From NCBI GenBank assembly GCA_017540645.1, contig JAFYAQ010000020.1, positions 1 through 64,000 of the forward strand: 64,000 bases of DNA, given 5' to 3'. This DNA comes from Oscillospiraceae bacterium (GTDB lineage Bacteria; Bacillota; Clostridia; Oscillospirales; Oscillospiraceae). Positions 52,157 to 60,171 of the stretch are shown here, piece after piece. The notes under the pieces are model-generated. The model was not told the DNA's origin. It did not search any database and saw only the letters and a program-made list of their open reading frames with translations. Position 1 is the stretch's first letter; every line of letters starts with the position of its first letter. The translations under genes and the position numbers were made by a program.

Positions 52157-52900
52157 TTATGGTATAATACCCTGATCTGTGCCATCGCTCTGCGCATACC
52201 CTCCAAACAGCGCGAAATCATGGCTTGGCAGCACCTGAACGACCCCGTAATGTGAGAGAAGTTCCAAACTGTTTCGGGCGTCCTCGAGATTGTCTAGGAC
52301 CCCTCCCGGCGTTTTGGGCGTCTGTTCCCAGTTGGAAAGGAGGGGGATCAGATCCCCGGCAAAGAGCACCTTCCCTTTCTCCGTGCGGATGATCAGACTT
52401 TGAGAGCCCGGAGTGTGTCCCGGCGTGGGAACGGCTTCGATCCCATCGATAATCGTCTGATTCCCGTCGACAAGTTTATACTCGGTTTTGAGGAGAAGCT
52501 CGCGGAGAAATGGCTTTATCCTGTGATTGCTTTCGGAAGCCGTGAAATCGTACTCTTTTTTCTGTACATAAAAAACCGCATTTGGAAACAGTGCGTTATT
52601 ACTTGCGTGATCCCAGTGAAGGTGGGTCAGGATAACCGTATCGATTGATCCGGGGTCAACCGAGATTTCTTTCAGTTTAGCGTCTACCCGCTCTTCCGGC
52701 TTTCTGATGTACGGTTCCCAGTGTTCACCGTCGGGCTCGATCCCGCCCGTATCGATCATTACCCTGTGATGTTCACTTTCCAGATAGAGAACGCTGAGTG
52801 GGAAAGGCGTTATTGCTTCATTTTCGCTGCCGTATGACATGTGTGAGTATTTTCTGAATACTGTTCCGACATGCAGCGGGGTTATTTTGTATATTTCCAT
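52157..52900 (-). CDS. Metallo-beta-lactamase-fold hydrolase (N-acyl-lactonase-like)
   Basis: 247 aa. Binuclear zinc motif THLHWDHASNN (HxHxDH), the third ligand region TPGHTPGS and the bridging Asp in FAGDLIP, with a C-terminal PSHDFALF His. The arrangement matches AttM/AiiA-like lactonases and gluconolactonase-type MBL enzymes that open lactones. In this context it probably hydrolyses a lactone or thioester in the catabolic route rather than a quorum signal (inference). It precedes the CitMHS gene on the same strand (105-bp gap). Confidence 0.85.
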   Translation of the reverse strand: MEIYKITPLHVGTVFRKYSHMSYGSENEAITPFPLSVLYLESEHHRVMIDTGGIEPDGEHWEPYIRKPEERVDAKLKEISVDPGSIDTVILTHLHWDHASNNALFPNAVFYVQKKEYDFTASESNHRIKPFLRELLLKTEYKLVDGNQTIIDGIEAVPTPGHTPGSQSLIIRTEKGKVLFAGDLIPLLSNWEQTPKTPGGVLDNLEDARNSLELLSHYGVVQVLPSHDFALFGGYAQSDGTDQGIIP

Positions 52901-52981
52901 AATGACGCCTCCTTATTATAAAACATGATATCACATCCCTCTTCCTGCAGTTATGAAACTGTGTAATGACACGATGCAGTT

Positions 52982-53011
52982 TTGGTATTGGATTCGAAGC
53001 TCTGATATAAT
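52982..53011 (+). promoter_or_regulatory. Promoter of the DUF6282 gene
   Basis: TTGGTA (52982-52987), 18 bp, extended TGA-TATAAT (53006-53011); 58 bp before the GTG start. Confidence 0.7.
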
Positions 53012-53068
53012 ATAAAATAAATAATAAACGAAATAACACGATCGATATTATACGGAGGGAGATTTACA

Positions 53069-53989
53069 GTGGAAAACGTGACCAATTTGCTGCTGGAAGG
53101 CGCAATTGACCTTCATGCCCATGCGTATCCCGAATACACGACCGCCATATTCCCCAGACTGAGCAATTACGAATGGGCCAAAATGGCTGTGCAGTATAAA
53201 ATGCGCGGATTCGTGATGAAATCCCATATCTGGTGCACCGCCATGCAGGCATTTGACTTGATGCAGATCCCGGAGATCAAGGAAAGCGGACTGGAGATCT
53301 TCGGCTCCATCACTCTCAACCACACCAGCGGCGGACTGAACCCGCTGTCTGTCGCCATCGCAGGCGAGATGGGTGCAAAGGCTGTTTTTATGCCCACCTG
53401 GGGATCCACGAACGATGTTGAGCATTTCGGGCTGACCGCTCAAAAGCTGGCAAAGGCCTGGCCTGGTTTCCGGAACTATCTGAAGCAAACGGGAAACGGA
53501 ATCACGATTCTCGATAACAACGGGAAAATAAAAGCGGAAGTCCACGAGATACTCGAGGTGGCCAAAAAATATAATATGTATGTGGAGTCGGCGCACATGT
53601 TCATCGAGGAAAGCACGAAGCTCGCAGAGGCTGCCGCGCTCCACGGAGTTAGGTTCTCGCTCACCCATCCCTTCAACACGACCATAGCCGCAACGGTCGA
53701 ACAGCAGAAATACATCGCGGATACCGGCGCGTATATCGAGCAGTGCTTTATCACCTGCATGCCCATGCATATGCGGGTCAACATTCATAACATTGCCGAC
53801 GCGATAGAAAAGATCGGCGTCGAACGCACTATCTTCGCAACGGATGCGATCGGCGAGTGGAATCCGCCCGAGCCCGAGCTGATGCGGATGTCCATAGGCT
53901 CGCTGCTGCGCCTCGGTTTTTCGCCGGAAGAAGTGAAAACCATGACGGCCAGAAACCCCGCCGTTATGTTGGATATCCCTGTGAAATAA
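53069..53989 (+). CDS. DUF6282 amidohydrolase-like protein
   Basis: 306 aa, starting at GTG 53069 after GGAGGGAG. N-terminal DLHAHAYPEY (HxH metal site of amidohydrolase/PHP-like TIM barrels), an internal Lys in HIWCTAMQAF region strand (MRGFVMKSH), HTSGGLNPLS, VESAHMFIEE, RFSLTHPFNTT and IFATDAIGEW (late Asp). Recalled as the DUF6282 family. Likely a metal-dependent hydrolase or decarboxylase in the same catabolic cluster, transcribed divergently from the lactonase gene. Substrate unknown. Confidence 0.78.
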   Translation: MENVTNLLLEGAIDLHAHAYPEYTTAIFPRLSNYEWAKMAVQYKMRGFVMKSHIWCTAMQAFDLMQIPEIKESGLEIFGSITLNHTSGGLNPLSVAIAGEMGAKAVFMPTWGSTNDVEHFGLTAQKLAKAWPGFRNYLKQTGNGITILDNNGKIKAEVHEILEVAKKYNMYVESAHMFIEESTKLAEAAALHGVRFSLTHPFNTTIAATVEQQKYIADTGAYIEQCFITCMPMHMRVNIHNIADAIEKIGVERTIFATDAIGEWNPPEPELMRMSIGSLLRLGFSPEEVKTMTARNPAVMLDIPVK

Positions 53990-54120
53990 CCTCATCCTCT
54001 CTGTATCTGTTATCTTCCAGCGGAAAAGACCGGGCAAGCATCTCTGCCAGACGATAGCGATGTGCTCATACTGCGCGAACGGAAATGTGGCCGGGCATGC
54101 AGAATCCCTCCTTCCCTCCA

Positions 54121-54158
54121 TAAAAGCACGGCAATTTTGATAGAATTGCCGTGCATTT
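54121..54158. terminator. Hairpin between converging units
   Basis: GCACGGCAATT (54126-54136) pairs with AATTGCCGTGC (54144-54154), loop TTGATAG, flanked by AAAA and ATTT. The same arm sequence is used by the terminator at 63254. Confidence 0.75.
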
Positions 54159-54382
54159 CATTTTAGTAAACAGCTTCGTCAGGGAATGCGTCATATGCGG
54201 ATATTCCGGCCTGTACGGCTCCCAGCTGGCCTGTCCGATAACCTTCCCGTTCTTAACCACCGTAACATGATGGAATTCAAGCGGCGATTCGTCCAGCGTT
54301 CTGAAAACCCTTCCAGATCAGCCGAACGGATGCCTTCCCGTTCCGGCACTGACCGCGGCAGCAGTGTACTGTTGTTTTTCAT
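54159..54382 (-). pseudogene. N-terminal remnant of a class C beta-lactamase-like serine hydrolase
   Basis: Read from ATG 54382 (25 bp after the DUF4387-2 stop): LLPRSVPEREGIRSADLEGF, then after a one-base frameshift near 54275, VVKNGKVIGQASWEPYRPEY and HMTHSLTKLFT. This is the start of beta-lactamase-fold serine hydrolases, including the S-x-x-K motif (SLTK). The remaining ~350 residues are absent; sequence ends at the hairpin 54121-54158. It was probably the third gene of the AtuA-DUF4387 operon 2. Confidence 0.75.
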
Positions 54383-54406
54383 TATTCCTACCTCTTCTGA
54401 AGAACG

Positions 54407-54721
54407 TCAGTCGATCTGCACATCCAGCAGCACCAGCGGACGGTGGTACTGGCATCCGTAAAGGTCCTCATCCATAAAATCACCGGCCGGATATTTCCGC
54501 GGCATGGAGAATTTGACCGCATTTGCCAGCGGAAGCTCGTAACGCTTCATATCCTTTTCATCAATACCGTAAAGGCCGGCAATCCTGCCCCCGTCCAGGG
54601 CGCCGCTTTCCAGCACCTTTTCATAAAGCTCATGGCTGGGGAATATAATATCCATCGTAATACAGAAAGGGCCTGCGTTTTTGGACCGGATCAGCCTTGC
54701 AACTTCGTACAGTTTTTTCAT
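54407..54721 (-). CDS. DUF4387 protein 2
   Basis: 104 aa from ATG 54721 (AGGAGCG upstream). LYEVARLIRSKNAGPFCITMDIIF, FSMPRKYPAGDF and YGCQYHRPLVLLDVQ match DUF4387 and the copy at 47978. It follows AtuA gene 2 by 16 bp. The two DUF4387 copies are clearly diverged (about 40 percent identical by eye), so they come from separate, not recently duplicated, operons. Confidence 0.88.
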   Translation of the reverse strand: MKKLYEVARLIRSKNAGPFCITMDIIFPSHELYEKVLESGALDGGRIAGLYGIDEKDMKRYELPLANAVKFSMPRKYPAGDFMDEDLYGCQYHRPLVLLDVQID

Positions 54722-54737
54722 GTCCGCGCTCCTTTCC

Positions 54738-56099
54738 TCACAGGTCATAATAACGGATGCGGCAGGTTTCCAGCGGATCCTGCACCTCCACCACATGATT
54801 CAGGCAGAAACTGTAGGTCTTCCCGCCCTCCTGCGTCTGGAGATCCGGAGGCGAAAACGGAAAAGCGGTCTGGCTCTGCCCCCCTTCCCATTCCGGGATC
54901 GGGACATGAAGCATGGTATGCCAGACATTGGTGATAATGCTGCCGGCATCCTCTTCATTCCGGGCAATAATGTCAAACATAACGCCGACCCTCTCCGTGC
55001 AGGGGTCATCCGGGTTTCCATAAACCACATAGCGCAGCCTGTACTCGTCCGGAGCCAGGCCCAGACCTCTGCGGATTTTTGCCCGGGAGTGTTCGACCAC
55101 AGTCTCAAGCCAGCTGTAAAGCTGTTTAAGGATCAGGGGGTCGGAAACACCTGCAAGCGCCACACGCCTGTACCCTTCAAACTTCACGCCCTCCAGCTTG
55201 ACAGTATACGGCTTTTTCTCCATCGTACTCCCGGTAATGCGGGTCACGCGTTCGTTCTCGGCTGTATATACACTGTCTTTTGTATGCAGGATTCCCCCGG
55301 GTTCGGTAAGAATATACGGATTTGCATTTTCATACAATGTATGGGAAACAACCGAAACCGGGGAGGCGGCCATGTCGGGATGCCCGGGCCATATGCTCGC
55401 AGAATCCTTCCTCACGGACGCCAGCATAGCGCCATGCTTCTTTTCGAATACGGTCGCCAGTGTCCCGCATTCAATAGTCTTGGCTGCATGCCACGCGAAC
55501 GCGTTATCAAATCCGTACCGGATCGGAACACAGGCATATATTGCCGTATCTGTAGAGCGTCCCGCGATAATCACCTGGGCCCCGCCATCAAGTGCCGCAT
55601 TGTACGGTTCCGCTCCTATCACCGAGATGCATCTCGTGAGTGTGTCCATATCCTTTTCCGAAAAGTCAGGCGCGCCTTCCAGCGCATGGAACCGGCCTTC
55701 CTCCATGTATTGTTTCAGCTGTTCCTTTGTAATTTCTGTTTTGATCTCCCCGAGGCGGAAATGAAAATCATTTTCTTTTGCGATTTCCTTTACGATACCG
55801 ATCATCCAGTCTACATTCGGATCGGCGCCCGCCGTTCCCGCAGACCCGACAATTACCGGAATTCCTCTTTCCAGCCCGGCCCTGATCATCAGTGTCAGAT
55901 CTCTCTTGACCGCCTTCCGGCTCATTCTGGGTACGCCTGCTCCCGCATAAAACGGCCCGGAATCGCAGGTTCCGGAATCGCACCCGATCATATCCGGATT
56001 CTGCATTAATGCTTCACGGAACCCTGTTTCATCGAATGAGGATCCCAGCATTCCCGCCACTGCAAGTACTGTTACCTGCTCCCGTTTTTTCTCTTCCAT
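54738..56099 (-). CDS. AtuA-like DUF1446 protein 2
   Basis: 453 aa from ATG 56099; no good ribosome site precedes this ATG, and an in-frame TTG five bases further up is nearer to AAGGAG, so the start is uncertain. Core: MIGCDSGTCDSGPFYAGAG, GSAGTAGADPNVDWM, AGRSTDTAIYACVPI, SHTLYENANPYILTEPGG and the final LNHVVEVQDPLETCRIRYYD. Same family as the gene at 48303 but strongly diverged. It is divergent from its own LysR gene (56316), the standard arrangement. Likely acts on a related acid or CoA ester. Confidence 0.86.
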   Translation of the reverse strand: MEEKKREQVTVLAVAGMLGSSFDETGFREALMQNPDMIGCDSGTCDSGPFYAGAGVPRMSRKAVKRDLTLMIRAGLERGIPVIVGSAGTAGADPNVDWMIGIVKEIAKENDFHFRLGEIKTEITKEQLKQYMEEGRFHALEGAPDFSEKDMDTLTRCISVIGAEPYNAALDGGAQVIIAGRSTDTAIYACVPIRYGFDNAFAWHAAKTIECGTLATVFEKKHGAMLASVRKDSASIWPGHPDMAASPVSVVSHTLYENANPYILTEPGGILHTKDSVYTAENERVTRITGSTMEKKPYTVKLEGVKFEGYRRVALAGVSDPLILKQLYSWLETVVEHSRAKIRRGLGLAPDEYRLRYVVYGNPDDPCTERVGVMFDIIARNEEDAGSIITNVWHTMLHVPIPEWEGGQSQTAFPFSPPDLQTQEGGKTYSFCLNHVVEVQDPLETCRIRYYDL

Positions 56100-56173
56100 T
56101 TCCAAAAACAGTCTCTTCTCCTTTCCTGCTTTTCCATCCGCGCGCCCTGATGGTTTATGCATAAAGGATACTA

Positions 56174-56202
56174 TTGACACATACGTTTGGGAAGCATATA
56201 AT
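56174..56202 (+). promoter_or_regulatory. Consensus promoter of LysR gene 2
   Basis: TTGACA (56174-56179), exactly 17 bp, TATAAT (56197-56202), in the gap between divergent AtuA 2 and LysR 2. Confidence 0.85.
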
Positions 56203-56315
56203 TTTAACGCCGATATAAAAACTGTTTATAGCAAGCGCCCCGGATTGTTTTGTTTCTCCGGGAAAAAGGAGAAATCGGCAAAAAAGCGTATTCAGGAAAG
56301 GGAATTCCCGTAACG

Positions 56316-57212
56316 ATGGACAAAACCGACTGGCAGATCATAAAAGAAATTTCTGACAGGGGCAGCATTTCAAAAGTAGCGGAAGCCCTGTTCGTATCAC
56401 AGCCGGGGATCAGCTACCGGATTAATAAAATGGAAGAAGAGTTCGGCATTCCACTGTTTGTGCGAAGCAATAAAGGCATCCGCCTCACTGACGCAGGCAG
56501 ACGCCTTCTGACTTTCGCAAACAAAATGCTGCGCTATAATTATGAAATCACCGAAATTGTAAAAGAAGAAAGCGGAACCCGGGAAGGGACGATTACGATA
56601 GGTTCCACGACCAGCTTCATGAATATCTGCCTGATCCACCAGCTCCGGGACTTTAATCAGCTGTATCCTAAAATCAATGTAAACGTGGTATTGAAAACTT
56701 CTCCGACCCTGCTGCGTATGCTGGAAAACGGCGAGCTTCGAATCACCGTATACAGGGGAGAGAAGCCGCCTTCATGGCACGGATGTTCACAGATGGTTTT
56801 CCGCGAACCCCTGGTTATCATCGCCAATGAGCCTATTACTGCCGATTATCTTTCCTCACACCCGTTAATCAGCAACTCCCCGGATGCAGGAAAAGCCCCT
56901 GTCGATTCCCTGGTTGATGCATGGATCTCCAGGGCGTTCCTGAATCCCCCGCCGCAATCCGCAATCAGGACCTCAGGAGATTCCCGGACGAGTGTGAACC
57001 TGGTAAGGCAGGGCTTCGGATGGTCCGTCATCAGCAGCGGCAGACTTCTGGATACGGACGGGCTGTACAGCCAGATCATCCTCCAGCCCGACGGGACGCC
57101 CTATTACTTCGAAACATGGCTGCTGTACACCCCCGACCTGGATTCCTTTGATGTTTACAGGCATTATTTAAATCACATTCTCCAGTACTTCCAAACCAGC
57201 GGGAACAGATAA
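56316..57212 (+). CDS. LysR-family regulator 2
   Basis: 298 aa. Winged helix IIKEISDRGSISKVAEALFVSQPGISYRINKMEEEFG (residues ~8-45) and an effector domain with GTITIGSTTSFMNICLIHQL. ATG 56316 is preceded by GGAAAGGGAA; an upstream in-frame start at 56250 lacks a site. Divergently transcribed from AtuA 2, so it is its probable regulator. Confidence 0.88.
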   Translation: MDKTDWQIIKEISDRGSISKVAEALFVSQPGISYRINKMEEEFGIPLFVRSNKGIRLTDAGRRLLTFANKMLRYNYEITEIVKEESGTREGTITIGSTTSFMNICLIHQLRDFNQLYPKINVNVVLKTSPTLLRMLENGELRITVYRGEKPPSWHGCSQMVFREPLVIIANEPITADYLSSHPLISNSPDAGKAPVDSLVDAWISRAFLNPPPQSAIRTSGDSRTSVNLVRQGFGWSVISSGRLLDTDGLYSQIILQPDGTPYYFETWLLYTPDLDSFDVYRHYLNHILQYFQTSGNR

Positions 57213-57229
57213 GAAGTATTCAGGAACAT

Positions 57230-57769
57230 TCATCTCCGAAGCGCGGTCACGCTGCGCCACTCCCCGTCCGCGCCCAGCTCGACCACTTCAAATTCCCCGC
57301 TTTTTTCAAAAGCTTCCAGTACACCGGCCTCTTTCTCATCGATAATGCCGGAGCAGATGAACAGGCCCCCGGGCTTCAGGCACCGTGCGGCAGTCCCGCT
57401 TTCAACCAGGCTGATAATAACCGGCGCCAGGATGTTGGCCGTCACCAGGTCATAGATGCCCTCTCCCGCCGCGTCCCGTACCTCTTCATCCGTCAGGATA
57501 TTGCCGATGACCAGGCGGAAATCCTCAGGGTCGATGCCGTTCAGCTGAAGGTTTTCCTGCACTGCTTCCACACAGGCTTCATCAAGATCAGTAGCGAACA
57601 CGCGCCGGGCCCCGCTGAGCAGGGCCGCAATCCCGAGGATCCCGCTGCCGGTACCGATATCCAGCACTCTTTCGCCGCCGCCCACATACCGGCGCAGCTG
57701 CCCGATGCAGAGCCGGGTTGTTTCATGGGAGCCGGTTCCGAAGGCGGCGCCGGGATTGAGACTGATCAT
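57230..57769 (-). pseudogene. prmA: Ribosomal protein L11 methyltransferase, N-terminally truncated
   Basis: 179 residues remain of a family that is normally ~300. The C-terminal catalytic domain is intact: LNPGAAFGTGSHETT, VLDIGTGSGILGIAA (SAM motif I), FATDLDEACVEAVQEN, and NIL then ANILAPVI. The N-terminal L11-binding domain (~120 residues) is missing; unrelated sequence begins upstream of 57780. There is GGGAG before an ATG, so a methyltransferase-only product could still be made, but it would lack substrate recognition. The window shows no other copy. Confidence 0.82.
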
Positions 57770-57799
57770 TTTCAGGCTCCCTTTTTTGTGCAGTGGTTT

Positions 57800-58156
57800 T
57801 TAGTACACCGTATAATTCACGGAATACGAAGTGATCGCGCCGTTCCTCGCAAACTCGCTTGCGGCCTTGCTGGCGTTTTCGCCCGCCTCCACATAAACAA
57901 TCGCGGATCCGTGCCTTGCGAAATATCCGTCATCCCCGTCCTTCGCCGTCTTGTGGTCTGCCAGTATCGACCCGTTCACGTTAACGACATACGGGCACGC
58001 ATCCACAGCGTTATAGGCAAGCATGTACTTGTCGTCCGGGTCCGCCGTAACCAGGAGCCCCATCTTGTAGAGCTTCTTTTCGTGGATACCGTTGTAGGCA
58101 AGCCCGCTCTTGGCAAAGCGGAAGGTGTAGACGTCGTCCGCAAGCTCGATCTTCAC
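57800..58156 (-). CDS. Hypothetical 118-aa protein or fragment
   Basis: Starts at GTG 58156 with an in-frame TAA two codons upstream and no clear ribosome site. The sequence is beta-rich (DDVYTFRFAKSGLAYNGIHE, YVVNVNGSILADHK, SAIVYVEAGENASKAASEFA) and resembles the end of a larger protein. No family recognised. It sits between truncated prmA and a decayed region, so it may itself be a relic. The 235 bp upstream (58157-58391) show nothing recognisable. Confidence 0.4.
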   Translation of the reverse strand: MKIELADDVYTFRFAKSGLAYNGIHEKKLYKMGLLVTADPDDKYMLAYNAVDACPYVVNVNGSILADHKTAKDGDDGYFARHGSAIVYVEAGENASKAASEFARNGAITSYSVNYTVY

Positions 58157-58391
58157 ATTGCCTTAATCTTATATATCGTACTGCCGTAAGGAACTTGCCG
58201 GATCGCTTAAGGATCATGAGAAGGCTGTTTTTCTGCAGGTGTTTCAGTATCGCATTATTATGCTATGATGACAGAGCAACCGAGGCTGAGTGCCTGGCTG
58301 CATTGCTGGATGATGATTGATAAACAATAATTAAATCAGGATTTACAGGTCAGGTATGGTATTTAATTTGGATTCAGCCTTCTAAAACATC

Positions 58392-58422
58392 TTGACTGTC
58401 CCTTAGGGGGGTGGTGTATGGT
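58392..58422 (+). promoter_or_regulatory. MerR-type promoter relic
   Basis: TTGACT (58392-58397), 19-bp spacer containing CCCTTAGGGG, TATGGT (58417-58422). The long spacer with an inverted repeat is the hallmark of MerR-activated promoters. Confidence 0.7.
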
Positions 58423-58441
58423 TTAAGCGGAGGTGAAGCTA

Positions 58442-58617
58442 GTGTATATCCATGAAGCTGCTAAATCCTCAGGAACAACGAAAAAGCAATTGAATACCAT
58501 TGTCAGAAAGGGTTATAGAGTCCACAGTTCACAGATAATGGATATAAGGATTTCACTGAAAAAGAGGATATAATTAAGCTTCAGAAAGCCAATCAGATCT
58601 TTTTACATCAATATTAG
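58442..58617 (+). pseudogene. Broken MerR-family regulator
   Basis: GTG 58442 begins YIHEAAKSSGTTKKQLNTIV (MerR helix-turn-helix), then a frameshift; the next frame gives KGL-stop-SPQFTDNGYKDFTEKED and IIKLQKANQIFL, the MerR wing (normally NGYRxFxxxDI). About 60 codons survive, with a stop and a frameshift. Confidence 0.75.
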
Positions 58618-58626
58618 CAGTAAACA

Positions 58627-58752
58627 AATTCCAGTTTGTTAGCGTACCCCTGTCGTTTAAAATACACCCCTTTGACGTTTGCCCCCCCCCGATGAATTGT
58701 CCTCCCCGCCGTTAACAGGCGGTGCACCCCCCGCGGGAGATTCTATCAAAAC
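58627..58752 (+). repeat. Dispersed C-rich non-coding repeat, copy C
   Basis: Opens AATTCCAGTTTGTTAGC (58627-58643), includes runs of nine and six C, and ends GATTCTATCAAAACAG, like copy A (33032-33161). Confidence 0.6.
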
Positions 58753-58787
58753 AGTGCAACGAATCCAAACCGCGGCGAAACTGCACA

Positions 58788-58845
58788 AAACAAGCCGTAA
58801 GCATACAGCTTGCGGCTTGTTTGTTTATCGGATTCGCGGTATGAT
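58788..58845 (+). promoter_or_regulatory. Fused terminator/promoter module 5
   Basis: Hairpin AACAAGCCGTAAGC / GCTTGCGGCTTGTT (58788-58822) whose right arm holds TTGTTT (58817-58822), 17 bp, TATGAT (58840-58845). About 80 percent identical to module 4 (45466-45523). Confidence 0.8.
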
Positions 58846-58879
58846 AAAGACAGAAAAAGTCGAAAAGGGACATGTACCA

Positions 58880-59134
58880 ATGGCAAGGAAAGAAGCCGAA
58901 GAGAAAACCAACCTGGATTCAATCCTGTTCAAAAGCGCGGACATTCTGCGCATGGCGCGTAATTCCGGATCGTTCTTTGAGAAACGTGACATGATGCTCA
59001 CGCTGGTTTTCCTGCGTTTTATTGGGGAAAAGTATGAAGACGGCATTGAAAATCTTCGCGCTCAACTGGCTGCCCAGGGAAACTATTACAAAACATATAA
59101 ACAATGTCTCTGCATAGGCAGAACGGATTTTTAA
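58880..59134 (+). pseudogene. Type I restriction methylase HsdM, N-terminal fragment
   Basis: 84 codons: NLDSILFKSADILRMARNSG, FFEKRDMMLTLVFLRFIGEK and YEDGIENLRAQLAAQGN are the usual HsdM N-terminus (normally ~500 aa or more with NPPF motif). Similarity stops and the frame ends in unrelated residues at 59134. No hsdS or hsdR follows. Confidence 0.8.
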
Positions 59135-59229
59135 ATTTATATGGAAGCGGTCATTTGTCGCCTGGCAAACGACCACTTCTTTTTCGGGCCTGATATACTG
59201 TGGCCATAAAGAAAAAAGGAGGAGAGAAA

Positions 59230-60156
59230 ATGTACGGAGCACTTTTGGGCGACATGATCGGCGCGCCCTATGAATTTGACAGAGGGAACAAGACCAAGGA
59301 CTTCCCGCTCTTTTGCGAGGATTCTTATTTCACGGATGATTCCGTCATGACCATTGCGGTGGCGGAGGCGCTGCTGGACAGCCGGTCCCGGGATGACGAC
59401 AGCATCAGAGCCGCGCTGATCGAATCCATGCGGAAATGGGGCAAGCGCTACCCCGACGCCGGCTATGGCCGGAGATTCTGCCGCTGGCTCGAGGAGGAAG
59501 ACCCCAAGCCCTACGGCAGCTACGGCAACGGATCGGCCATGCGGGTTTCCGCGGCGGGCTGGCTGTTCGATACCCTGGAGGAGACCCGGGCGAAGGCACG
59601 ACTGACGGCGGAGGTCACGCACAATCACCCCGAGGGGATCAAGGGCGCGGAGGCAGCGGCCAGCGCCATCTTCCTGGCCCGCACGGGCCGCAGCAAAGAG
59701 GAGATCCGGGATTACATCGTGAAGGAATTCGGCTATGATCTCTCCAGGACCTGCGATGAGATCCGCCCGGATTACTATCACGTGGAGAGCTGCCAGAAAA
59801 CGGTGCCGGAGGCCGTCACGGCCTTTCTCGAGGGGACGGATTTTGAGGACGTGATCCGGACCGCCGTCTCCCTCGGCGGGGACTGCGACACCCTGACCTG
59901 CATTGCCGGGAGCATCGCGGAGGCCTTCTACGGCGTGTCCGCCGTCCTGGAGGCGGAGTGCAGGAGCCGCCTCCCGGAGGACATGGCGGATGTCCTCGGC
60001 CGCTTCGATATCTCCCGGGGGCACGAGCAGGATTCCTTCACTGACAGCTTTCTCTCCGGCAACGGGCCTCATCGAGGAGGGGATCATCCTCAACCCCTGG
60101 GGGCAGTCCTTTCTGCTGACAAAAGATTTGATCCAAATCATTCTGAAAGCCGATAA
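59230..60156 (+). CDS. ADP-ribosylglycohydrolase (DraG family)
   Basis: 308 aa from ATG 59230 (GGAGGAG upstream). Binuclear Mg site residues in YFTDDSVMTIAVAEALL (TDD(S/T)) and AVSLGGDCDTLTCIAGSIAEAFYG, with GNGSAMR in between. Removes ADP-ribose from proteins or nucleic acids, thematically matching the macrodomain/sirtuin locus 25 kb away. The last ~35 residues after SFLSGNGPHR look unlike the family; the +2 frame there reads GLIEEGIILNPWGQSFLL.., so a frameshift near 60060 may have altered the C-terminus. Catalytic core intact. Confidence 0.88.
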   Translation: MYGALLGDMIGAPYEFDRGNKTKDFPLFCEDSYFTDDSVMTIAVAEALLDSRSRDDDSIRAALIESMRKWGKRYPDAGYGRRFCRWLEEEDPKPYGSYGNGSAMRVSAAGWLFDTLEETRAKARLTAEVTHNHPEGIKGAEAAASAIFLARTGRSKEEIRDYIVKEFGYDLSRTCDEIRPDYYHVESCQKTVPEAVTAFLEGTDFEDVIRTAVSLGGDCDTLTCIAGSIAEAFYGVSAVLEAECRSRLPEDMADVLGRFDISRGHEQDSFTDSFLSGNGPHRGGDHPQPLGAVLSADKRFDPNHSESR

Positions 60157-60171
60157 AGGAGGTCAAGTACA

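Noticed and set aside
52157..52900. A quorum-quenching acyl-homoserine lactonase
   Set aside because: The fold and metal motif fit, but the neighbouring transporter and AtuA genes point to catabolism; there is no sequence evidence for signal-lactone specificity.
58679..58879. N-terminal extension of the HsdM fragment
   Set aside because: The frame is open upstream, but it runs through a non-coding repeat and a terminator/promoter module; the HsdM-like sequence begins only at the ATG at 58880.
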